Source: Achatina immaculata | Taxonomy: Eukaryota; Mollusca; Gastropoda; Stylommatophora; Achatinidae | Assembly: GCA_009760885.1 (NCBI GenBank) | Contig: CM019718.1 | Location: forward strand, 30,651,530 to 30,715,529 | Direction: 5' to 3' | Length of the DNA stretch: 64,000 nt | Part shown: positions 21,321-33,300 of the stretch, one piece after another | Numbering within the stretch: position 1 is the first letter of the stretch | Layout of the letters: each line of letters starts with the position of its first letter | Made by a program: the position numbers and the translations under genes | Notes under the pieces: model-generated | Seen by the model: only the letters and a program-made list of their open reading frames with translations | Database searches by the model: none | What the model was told of the DNA's origin: nothing

Positions 21321-24300
21321 GTATGATGTAGACATTTATTGCATTTTCAACCTTACATTTCATTAGTAATTGCATTGAATATGTGCATTCAGAAGAAGAT
21401 GTATTCACTCTTTTATATTATACACGCCTGGTACACACAGTATTCACTTATTGAATGCTGACTGGTCACGTGGAGATGAATAGGTGATTTTGACTCGAAT
21501 AATTACTGTATATGAAACTAAGTATTTAACTATACACGAAGCCACTGTAGTAAAGCTGTGATGACAAAGTGTATAAACTAGGAAGAAAGTAGGAACAGCT
21601 TTAATAGTTAATAAGCACACAGAAACTTCACAATTGTGTGCTCGTTAAGTAATAATATCTGTTCCTACTTATTTTCCTAGTTTATACGAGGGGTGATTGA
21701 TAAGTTCACGGCCTAAGATACAACTGATTATTTGTGGACAACTTTTTTGGGTTATTTCTCAACATAGTCCCCTTACAAGTTTATGCACTTAGTCCAGCGA
21801 TCCTGGAGCATACGGATCCCTTCTTTGTAAAATTCAGCATCTTGTGGCAGTAGAAAGTGGTCTACAGCATGAATGACATCATCATCTGAAGCAAATTTGC
21901 GACCACTGAGGTCCTTTTTGAGTTTAGTAATAGTCCAAAGGGGCCAGATCTGGGGAATAAGGAACTGGGGAACAAGAAACTGGAAGCCGCATTCATGAAT
22001 GGCAGCCATTGCTATTGCCGACTTGTGAACTGGAGCATTGTCTTGCTGAAAGATAACTCCTCTCGTCAATTTCCCTCAGTGCTTTTACTTCAGTTTGGCC
22101 TGCAGTTGCTTCACAAGATTAGCGTAATAGGCCTTGGAGACCGTTCTGCCCTTTTGAAGATAATCTACCAATAGCACACCTTCTGAATTCCAAAAGATGG
22201 AAGCCATCACCTTGCCTGCAGACAGAACCACCCTTGCTTTCTTTGGAGGTGGGGATCCATGATGTTTCCATTGCTTTGACTGTTCTTTGGTTTCTGGTTG
22301 AAAATGATGAACACAAATCATCCGCAGAAGATCATTGTGAATAATGGCATGAACACATTCTGGGGAGATGCCCAACTCAGTAGCAATGTACTGCTCAGTT
22401 AGCTGTTGATCCTCCATTATCATGTCATGGATTCTGCCGGTGGTTTCATTGGTGGTTACTGTTCTTAGTCTTCCTGGACGGGGATCATCTTCCAGACTCT
22501 CCCTTCCATGTTTAAACTGAGCTGCCCATTTCTTCACTGTGCTGTAAGAAGGGGCGTTCTCTCCTAGTCTCTCTACCATATCCTCAGTGATCTCCTTTGA
22601 TGATAAGCCCTTGATGCAGAGGTAACAAATGACTGCTCGATGAGAGATGTTATCCATTTTCTCAATTTCTGCCACCCCTTACCACTTCAGTAGCCTGTAA
22701 AAAATTAGTTGTAGTTAATTTCTTGAAACTTGGTGTTTAATGTTACATTAACCTGATCTACAAATGCACCTAATATCAGCTGTGTTTCAAGTATTTGTAC
22801 CTTAGGCTGCAAATTCATCAGTCAACCCTCGTACATTTTAGGTGATTTTGAAAATGCTTTCCACTTTAGAAGGAGCTGTAAAGCTAGCTTGCTGCCATAA
22901 TAAGTATGGATTTTATAAATATTAATGTAAGCTATTTGGATATTTATTTGAAAATTAAGCAGTAATAGCCACAGTGAAGCATAAGATGAACCTGATAATG
23001 ACGTCTTGGGTGTGTCAGCATTATTTTAAAATTATTTTGCAGGAAATAGATTATTGAGACATACATGTAACATGTAAAACATGTTATTTAAGAGATAGTG
23101 TTACAGAAAAGCTTACCCTTTACATAATGTAGTAAGATAGTACAAAGAGCACAAGAAGTAGATATATTAGGAAAACTACCTCAGTACATTTTGTAATAAA
23201 ATCATGCCGTATTAGATTATAGAAAGGTCTTGAAGCATGTCTGTATGGTATATAATGGATGAAATATGTTTATCTCTTTTGCTGTCCCTTTTTTTCACTG
23301 TGGCCTGATGGGTTTAGACTTTTTGTTCTCTTGAAATTTTAAATTGAAAACATTAATGCAGTTGAACCCACTTAATGTCACATCATTGGGACAATCAAAA
23401 TATAGTGACATTAAATTAAGTTGACATTAAGTGGGGTCCATTATAAGGGCTTTAACTGCCCCAGCGTGTGTGTCTTGTGTCCGTCCACCCCACATTTTAT
23501 AGATTAAACACGTAAACATCCAAAGCTATTGTCATCAGACACAGAATGTACTAATCACAAAATATATTGATCACAAAATACAGTAAGCCTTAGTCTTATG
23601 GTATAGATAACACTAAAATCAAGCAGCATCTGACTTGTCAGCAGTAGCAGTAAAAAAAATGTGTGATTTTGTGTTGTGTAGTGATACATCTTACATTCTT
23701 CCCATGCCGCTAAGCATCACATAGGGTCCACATGGTAGTTTCGCCAAGATTACCTGTCTTTGGCGAGTTTTTCAATCTCATCAGGGGATGTTATGCCCAC
23801 TGAACTGGCCTCTCTTAATAGTGTCCTCTTTAGAGTTTCACTGGTCTATTAATCAGACATGTTAGAGCACACGAAAGCTGTTAAGTGATCTTCAGTTTGT
23901 TTGCCACTATGGCACTTCTCATCACGAAAGCACAAAGTTCTATTCTGTAGCAGTTTATAAAACACACCTGTTCCATCCATGTTAAAAATGTCATCTGGCA
24001 AGTGCAAAATCCAATCATTAATGACATCGGTGTTAACTTGGGCCGCTTCACCTGAAATGACCTTAAATGTTGTGGTGTTTTTTTAAAGCGCTCACAAAAG
24101 CCATTTGAACACTTCCAGTCAGGCATATCCATTTCTTTAGCAGAACGTTCTGCAATTCCCACCAAAATAGGACCACACACAGTCAACTGTGCAGAACATG
24201 TCTGCTTGAACCATTTTAGCAGAATACTCTCAATATCCATGTAGGAACTTGCACACTTTCACTTACAGTTTGATGTAACTAAAGATGAGTGAAAGTCTTG

Positions 24301-27300
24301 TTCAATTTTGTTTGGTTTTTAACAAGTTTTGATACAGTTGAAACGTCAATTTTTCATCAGCTTGCTTCAGAATATCCATTTTAGTGCTCAAATCAAGATC
24401 AACACATTTCAGTTATTCACACCACGTGAGTTTTGACGCCCACATGTTCAAAAGGTTGATGCGGCACTACTTGCTGATCAAACTTTGATGAATCGCGAAG
24501 CTGATAATAACGCTTTGTGAGATTTTTACAGCTTGTACTCGCCCAGTCTGTGATACAAAGCTGTGTCTTTAGCTCCTCCAGTTGCAAAAATACCGTGACA
24601 TTAACTGATTTGTGGCAGTAAGCAGGGTAATATTAATGTCCACTAAGTACTTATGGGAGTTGGCAGAGGATACAAATTTTTGTGACAATATCAGGGTTGT
24701 GACATAAAGTGATGTGATATTAAGTGTGTTCGACTGTATTTGCATATTTCTGTTTTTAGCCTAGCCATTGACTCTGTTCTTTCATTTGCTTAAAATGTTT
24801 AAATACCTTGTGCACTTGTTGTTCTATTGTAGGTGGAGGTCCTTCAGATGGTGGTGATGGTGGGGATGAAGATGATGAAGAGCAGATGGAAGAGGATGCT
24901 AATGAAGATGAAGCGGCTGAAGAAGTTGAAGATGAGTCTGTCCAATATGAGGTATTCAAAGAAAACATTTCTGTAAAGTGTGGTGTGAGAGAGGTAACAG
25001 GTTGTGGTTTTAATAAGTATGACAGAGAGATGATTTGTACAACAAAGCTGTTGGCTTTCACATCATGCAGAGAAAACAGATGATGGGATCCCTGTTTTAC
25101 TTTTTCAAAGTGCTCCAAGGAAACGAGGTGTGACAAAAATCTGTCTGGTGCAAGAGGAGGGAATTGTCTTGTTTTGCAAGAGAAGTGTAGAATTGTGATA
25201 TGTATATATTCCAGAAAGTTAGAATAATGAAATTCAACATCGTCATCTGGAAAAGTAACACCATAACAGTTAGGAACAAAGATGGTATCTTTATTGTTAG
25301 GTTATGTTTGGATGATCATGGAGTGGTAGGTTATGTTTGGATGATCATGGAGTGGTTAATTGCCCATGATGTAGTTCATGGCATCATTGTGATGGATTCA
25401 CAGAGTATGCATCGTAAGATTGCGAAGAAATTGCCTTAAAAAGAATGGGTTCATCTGTTAAGCCAGTCATCTGTGATGACCATAACATGGCTTTATTATT
25501 CAAGGTGTGCAGGAGTACATGGCAGTGAAGTGGCAGATAGGCTTGCTGGACGGGCTAAAATAAATGCCAGGCTGAAAATGGACGAGGGCGACATTGCTAA
25601 AACCGTATTGGAAGGACTGCAGGAAAATGAAAAGCACGAATGAAAGAACAGTGTAATTGTTAAGTGACTGCTGGAGCTAGGACAAATTAAGGGTGCTGGC
25701 AGAAAATCTAAACTGGTGGCAGAAAACGCATCATAAAGAACCAACACTTGATGGGAACTGTTAGCAAACATACTCTTGGTTGTATGCAGTGGCAGTTGGT
25801 GGAGCATATATAGGGCTGTCCTGAACTTTTAAATTTTGAATTTCCACCAGTTATCAGCTTTTTTTAAATTGCCATTAAATGACACAAATAATTAATAGTG
25901 AAAGATGTTATAGTTTGCTAATTTACATGTGTTGGATGAATTAAATATGCTTTTTAAGAAAAATCGAATTGTTCTTTCTTATGTAGTAAAGAGATCAGCA
26001 GTTGTAGTTATAATCTTTTCACTGCATGAAAGTAATTTTTTTAGAGACATTTCATTAGCGATAATGCGTGTTACCCTGATTTTTGCAATGCATCTTTTGG
26101 CTGGGTAACTCCGACTTCAGCACCTTTCCTTACTAGGGCAGACTGTGGTCTTGCTCGGACTATCATGAAGACAGTGTGGCTGGCCTGGCCAAAATTTTGT
26201 TTTCCAGCCTCTGGTATGTAAGTCCCTTCTCCATGTCAGATAGTTTTGAGACAGTTCTACAAAGACACTCTGACTTCGAGATGAGGAATCTGATGAGTGG
26301 TTCAACGTTATCCATTCCCCGCCACCTATGGTCTACTGGCTCTGTTTTGTTTACGTCATTCTGATAGCCATTGTTGTAAAGACCCATAGGCTTGTCACGT
26401 CCTGGATTCATTGGTTTCACATCAGACTTCCCTCACTCCCACCAGAGATCTCCATGTCCCCATCCGTCCACCAACCTGACATTACATTTTACAAAAATAA
26501 GTTACAATTAGTGTTGACTGCTACAAGTTTCTTTGCTACAGAAGTAGATCAGAGTTTTTAAGCAAACAGATCTATGTTCCCTGTCTCACAAAGACTATGT
26601 TAAGATAAGTGTGCTCTTAACACAGTTGTTCCCAGGGGGAATGAAAGTAATAAAATTGTCCTTTCTTAAATAGTAATGAAATCAAAATAGTAATGAAATC
26701 AGCAATTGTAGTTATAATCTTTTTACTGAGTTATAATCTTTTTACTCAGTTATATAATCTTCTTACTGTGTGAAAATTTATGTTAAGTAATAAAAAGTGT
26801 TTGTTGCGTCATGGCAGGACACACATGTGAATGATGAAGCAACCAACAACGACGGTGATGTGGATAAAGGAGGGGATGCTACAGCTGCTGATGGAGAGGA
26901 AGGAAAGACTGAAGATCAAGAGGCGAATGGGAAGACAGAAGAGGAGGAGCCAGCAGTTGTTCTTGGCGATGAGTTCCGCACTATTGATGAAACCAATCAG
27001 GATGATACTGAAGAAGGTATTGGAGAAGTTATGGCAGAACATTTATATTTTGTGTAGGAGGTTAGAGGCTATGCTAGAGATAACACTTGGAGATTCTTAG
27101 AAAAGAAGCATTATATTCCTTGCAGGAAGCAGAGAGACTCAAAGGAACAGGCTTTATACTTTGTGCAGAAAGCAAATATGAATGTGCTACAGATATGACT
27201 CTTAAGAGACTTAGGGAGACTACAAGCTGTAGTGATCCTTCTATCTGACTAATGGGCCAAAGATTGATTTGATTGTCATAGTCCTGGGGCCTGTTTTGTG

Positions 27301-30300
27301 AGTTAACTGTGGGAGTCATTTTCTTTCGCAGCATTCAGTTTTTATGCACTTTGCCACCTATACAAAAGAGCAGGTTGCCTGTTTGTATGTCATTGTCAGC
27401 AGGAGCTCTTTAAGCATGCCTTACTATTCTGTCCATGCTTTTTCCCTGCGATCAAAGTTTGGGCTGAGTCTGGGAGATAAAGCAAGCTAGACAAGACAAC
27501 AAATTTGGAGTTACATGACAATTTTCATATTGTTGCTAGCTTTTAATTACGCTGAGAGCGAAGATGACTCTGTTAATGTGATGCTACAGTTATCATGAAG
27601 AGCAAAATAGACCTGTCCCATCTCCTCATTAGTACTCCCAGCAACAGGCTGTGACTGGCTAATGTGGCAAGGCTGAACCTAATGGTAGTGGAGTCTAGAT
27701 GTTTGGGTCCGCTCTGGATCACCACGTTGGTCACTGTAACTTACTCCCAGTTCAATATAATGCTTGCGATTCAACATCTTCACTGCATTTGCTTGCTCAT
27801 AGTTCCAGAAATAGACTGACATTAATTACATTACGCTGCTGTCTTCATAATTTGAACATGTTTGGGTATCTCATTAAAGTTGTTTGTTAATTAGCTGGCT
27901 TATTTTCTTCACAGGAAACACAGATAGGAAGAGGAGGAGGTCTCGTTCGCGAGACCGCCACAGGCGGAGCAGATCACGTGACAGGCATAGAGAAGGTTCT
28001 CGTGAAAGAAGACGAGGTCGGTTTTCACCACCACCCAGAAAGATCCAAATGGAGGACTCAGCCTGGGAATCACTTACAGTCTTCACATTAGACAGATGTT
28101 AGTAAACTTTGTAATGTGTTTAATAAACTTTGTAACATGTTATCTTCAAGCTGACAGAAGAACCTTCATTGAAACAGATCTTAATCAGTGGTTTCTAATT
28201 TTTGTTACTTATCATTATCATATGGTTTATTAGAAGAATGTTGCAAATCCGCTGGACAGCAAAAATAACTAATGAAGAATGTATGAGAAGAGCTAGAGAG
28301 ACAAAAAAACCTTGTCAAAAAGATAAGAGAGAGACAATGTACTTTCATAGGACATGCAATGAGAAGAGGGGGCATTGAAAATATTATAACAGCAGGAAAA
28401 ATAGAAGGAAGAAGATCAAGAGGAAGACCAAGAGAAATGATACTGGACAGTCTGACGGGATGGCGTGAGAGGAGATCACCAACTGAACTGATGGCCTGCG
28501 TGAAGGATCGGGTACTCTGGAGAAGCATAATAGTCAACGCCAGTCGGCACGGCACCTGATGATGATGATGATGATGATGATATCGTCATTATGCAACATT
28601 CTTGGGTACATTTCTTTTTTGGTTGCTTGTTTTTTTCTCACATGATCACATTATGACTGTTGGTTATGTGCCTGAAATTCAGTATCTAAACTTACAGGAT
28701 GTTAATGTTTTTTTTTCCCAGATGATTCAGACCTGAACCTCCGTTTTAACGACCGAGGAATCAAAGGTCATCCCTTGACCGTGGATGGATTTGCTTTTAT
28801 GTGGGGTGGTGTCCGTGCTACGTATGGTGTCACTTCAGGAAAAGTTGCTTATGAAGTGAAGGTAATCAGTAATCATAGTTTGCATTGTATTTGGATTAGT
28901 GTCTGTCTCATGATAGCTTTGTTCACATGTTGACACTTTATGAAAGAACGTTAACATTTTTTTCCTTGTGTTTTTTTCATTCGTTTGTTCTTTATGTGTT
29001 TCTCTGTCTTGTGTGGTTTATGGTGTTTGCAAATGGTTTGTGTTATTTTCCCATGCTATGTGGTAAGCACATTCAGATATTTTTCTTTCTGCTTCTCTTT
29101 CTTTTTTTCCTTGAGTTTTCCTGTGGTTACCATTTTAGTACTGTAAATATACATAATTGGTTGCTTCATTAAGACATGTAAATATATGTCATTTTAGTAC
29201 TATAAATATACCTAATTGGTTGCTTCATTAAGACATGTAATTATATGTCATTTTAGTACTGTAAATATACATAATTGGTTGCTTCATTAAGACATGTAAA
29301 TATATGTCATTTTCAGATCCTGGAGAACCTGAACGTTGATCATTTGCCAAGAGATGAGCCAAATCCTAATGTTCTGAGAGTGGGCTGGTCTGTGAATTCA
29401 GGATCTCTGAATCTAGGTACAGACAGTAATGAGAGATTTTACTTCTCCCACGTTGTGATAATCTGATAGAGAAGGTTGTGTTGTACGTGAATTGTATTTG
29501 GTTTTCCCAGTAGTCCTGAGACTTGGTTGCTCACATTTGAAGTCTGGTGAAGATAATGAAAATGAAAATTAGGATTGAGAGGAAAAGTCATAGGCTTTCT
29601 TTAGTTCCCAGAGCCAACCTAATAGGTAATCCTCACCACTCTGGGGGATATATCAAAACCTACCACATTAGCCATGTTGAAGTGACACTAATGAATTGTG
29701 AAAAAGCAGAATATCATTTTGGCTACTTGTGTCTCATAAGCCCTGATGGGTGTATCATCTCTGAAGGTTATCTTTGTTCCCACTGTCCAGAACATGTACT
29801 CCAAAGAGCATCTCTGTATATGCAAATGTACTATGAGGATTAATCGTGGGGTGATTGTATAAAATATGGTAATACACTGCATAGACAAAAGAAGAAACCA
29901 CGTAATGCCATCTATACTGTGGTGTAAGATCTCCGAAATACCTTCTACAAACTGTTCTGTCGTTTTACTGTACACAAGTACATAATAACTGAAAAATCCC
30001 TGTTTGTCCGTTCATTTCACTACCTGGCATCAAGATGATAAAGAAAGAAAATGTGTAAATCCACGGATTAAAAAAAAAAAAAAAAAAGTCAAGACGACAT
30101 AAGCTTGAGAAAATTATAGGCCTCTTGGTTGTAAGCAAGATGCCCTGCTGGTGATGTGTCCATTTGCAGATCATCAATGATGTCTTGTAGCCATCATCGG
30201 CTTGGTCTTCCTCTCTTTTTCCCATTATGTGCCCTTCCAAAATTGTCTCCTGTAAATTATCATGATGTTTAATACATCCAAAATATTTAAGTTCTCTCTG

Positions 30301-33300
30301 TTTAATCTTCCTTACGAATTTACCTTAGTGTGTGAAAATTGGAGAAAACTATGGACATTATCCTAATGAGAGGACATGATTTAACTTACCCTAACATGTG
30401 AAAACTGAAGAAACTCCCACAGAAGTCTCTTCTGTTTGACAAGGAGTTAGAGAAAGTGAACTTACACAAAAAGATATTTCCCCTTTCATCATGTTTAAAA
30501 AACCCAAACAGTTTAGCACATGTATTTTCATAGCTTATAATTTACTGTCTGTTATTTCAGGTGAAGAAGCCCTGTCATATGGCTATGGTGGCTCAGGGAA
30601 AGCTTCCACAGATTGCAAGTTTGTTGATTATGGACAGACATTTACCCAAGGGGATGTGATTACTACATATTTGGTAAGTGAATGATTTAGACTTTCTTCA
30701 GAGGTTTTTCCAGTGTTTGAGGTGGAATTAATGATCATTAGTGTTTTTGTTCTTGTTTTTGTTCTTGTTCTTGTTTTTATGAGCAGGTTAGAAGGTGATT
30801 CACACATAATGTTACTGCCAGTGTTCTTCTTTCAGATAAAGTAGCATTTTGTATTTATATACAGGAAGCAGTGTACATTTTTTTTGTTATTTTTTAAAAC
30901 CGTTTAATGTAGAAAACAACAGTCATGACACAAAAATTTTTTTGAGATTAAAAAAAAACCTCTAGTGTTTTCCCAGGAGATGATACAGTATAATTTTAGC
31001 ATTAGTGGGAGTTCAGCTTTAGGGCAAAACCATGTCAGAAGTTATTTTTAATCTTTGTAAAAAGTCATACAATTCTTCATATAGTCATTGTAGTTACCTT
31101 CGGGCAGATGGTAGCTTAGGAGTTAAAAAAGTGACTTAGTGAGTTAAAAAAAGTGTGGGAGTGAGTTTTATCCCTGCTGTTGTCAGGCTCCAGTTGACTT
31201 GGCTGTAAAGATGCATGTGTAACACACTGTGTTGGGGAAATTGCCACAGAAACTTGACAATATTTTGTCTACAAGGCAAGATGCAACAAAAAATCTTGCA
31301 CACGCAAATGTTAATGCATGAAGACTGCAGACATTTTGTTTAACTCATTCCCTGCCATGGTCGATATAGTTAATACTTCCTGTTAGTCTAGTGCCTTCCA
31401 TGGTCATTATAGCGATTTTGTTTTGTTGCAATGTAAAACTATTGTAAAACTTTTTATCTGCGCATGTCTGGTGACCTTTCATAGTTCAGTCAAAAGCGTG
31501 GCTAACAACCAAGCGAAATAGATGAATTAACTGAGAAATTTCAGTATTTATTGTGATTTCGGAGGCATAAGGACATGTCCTATGACCCGACCACTGTTCC
31601 TGAATGTACCCCAAGTTCATCTAGACCTATTAAATGGACTGGAGAATTAGTTAGAAGGTTATTTCAGACATTATTTTAGTGAGAATGCCACCACACGACG
31701 AGATCGGATGAAAATTTAAGTAGATCTGAAAATCGCCGATGGTAAACATTATACATTAGGCATCGCTGATGGACATTATCGCTGATGGTAAGCACTACAC
31801 ACTTATCAGCTAAAATCATCGCACTACTTTTTTCCTAAAAAACTCTTCATTTATGAAATCTTACATTTACAGCTATTTTCATGCATAATATGTGTACTTT
31901 TAAAGTGGAAATACTTTGTACATTCACTTTTACGACTATACCCCCTATACATATCAAGACCCGCGCTTTTTGTGTGGCATAGGCGGGAACGTCCGCAGTT
32001 TTTTTCTGTAGCATGGGAAGAGTTAAGGGATATGTGTTCCATATAAATATGACCTCACTTAACTGGAAGCATTTTAATGAAAAATAATGAATGAAGACCA
32101 TCAGACATTGTGAACCTTGAAGCTTTTATTCAGACCTGTGTATGCTTTCATGTTCATTGATCATAGGTTTATTTAGTCATTTTTGTTAATTTCCTTAGGA
32201 TCTTGACAGTGACCCAGTTACCATTTATTATTCCAAGAATGGAGAAGATCTTGGTAAATGCTTTGAGATTGAGAAAGAAAAGCTTGGGGATAAAGCTCTA
32301 TTTCCTCATCTAATGACTAAAAACACTGAGTTTGAGGTGAACTTTGGTGCAAGGGTAAGCTTCAGTCATTAGTTGTAACAGTCTGATTTGTCTGCTGCAT
32401 GCCAGCAAACATCATGCTTGGCCATAACACTGGTCTATGTCTTCTAAGAAACCATTTGTTCATTTACAGCTCATATTATATCCCTTGCTTGTAGCAAGTC
32501 ACATGATCATTATAGTACATTTAGTGCTCCATGTCTTCTGTTAACCTATTTGTTCATGTATACACTGCCTCATGTGCTTTCTGATAAACAACAAATTATG
32601 CTCCATGTCTTCTGATAAACTAATTCATATATACACTGCCTGATGCCTTCTGATAAATTAATTCATATATACACTGCCTGATGCCTTCTGATAAATTAAT
32701 TCATATATACACTGCCTTCTGATAAATTAATTCATATATACACTGCCTCATGCCTTCTGATAAATTAATTCATATATACACTGCCTTCTGATAAATTAAT
32801 TCATATATACACTGCCTCATGCCTTCTGATAAACTAATTCATATATACACTGCCTCATGGCCTCTGATAAACTAATTCATATATACACTACCTCATGGCC
32901 TCTGATAAATTAATTCATATATACACTGCCTGATGCCTTCTGATAAATTAATTCATGTATACACTGCCTCATGCCTTCTGATAAATTAATTCATATATAC
33001 ACTGCCTCATGCCTTCTGATAAACTAATTCATATATACACTGCCTCATGTCTTCCAATAAGCCACATATAATAGCACAAATATGCCCCATGCCTTCAGTC
33101 AAGCCACTTGGTCATCTATAGCTTCAAATACATGTCACTTTACATGCTATTCTTGAGATGAAGATGTCCATTTGTTGTTTTTGTGTGGGTACAGTTGAGA
33201 AAATTTTCTTGTAATGAGATCGGTCTGTGATATCACATTGTAGACATTTTAGAAATGAGGTATGTCGGTGATACGTAGATAAAAAACTTCTGTTTATATT

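Larger units (their letters stand above)
23359..24736 (-). mobile_element. Tigger/pogo-like DNA transposon relic
   Basis: The inverted ends are CAGTTGAACCCACTTAATGT at the left and the inward-read right end CAGTCGAACACACTTAATAT, with TA on the right. The minus strand encodes a decayed CENP-B-type DNA-binding domain and start of the DDE region: [30 protein letters not shown]. It is interrupted by a LINE-C fragment. Confidence 0.8.
21321..24832 (+). other. Intron 1 of the HNRNPUL1-type gene
   Basis: The intron holds a mariner element and a Tigger element with a LINE-C fragment inside it, listed separately. The remaining stretches (21321-21684 and 22834-23358) show nothing recognisable. Confidence 0.8.
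24952..26817 (+). other. Intron 2 of the HNRNPUL1-type gene
   Basis: The intron holds an RNase H relic and an antisense NAE2 copy flanked by a roughly 60-bp direct duplication. A GGTTATGTTTGGATGATCAT block is tandemly doubled at about 25305-25355. Confidence 0.7.

Noticed and set aside
29547..29843. 98-codon plus-strand open frame in intron 6
   Set aside because: It has no recognisable domain and no splice context in phase with the hnRNP gene.
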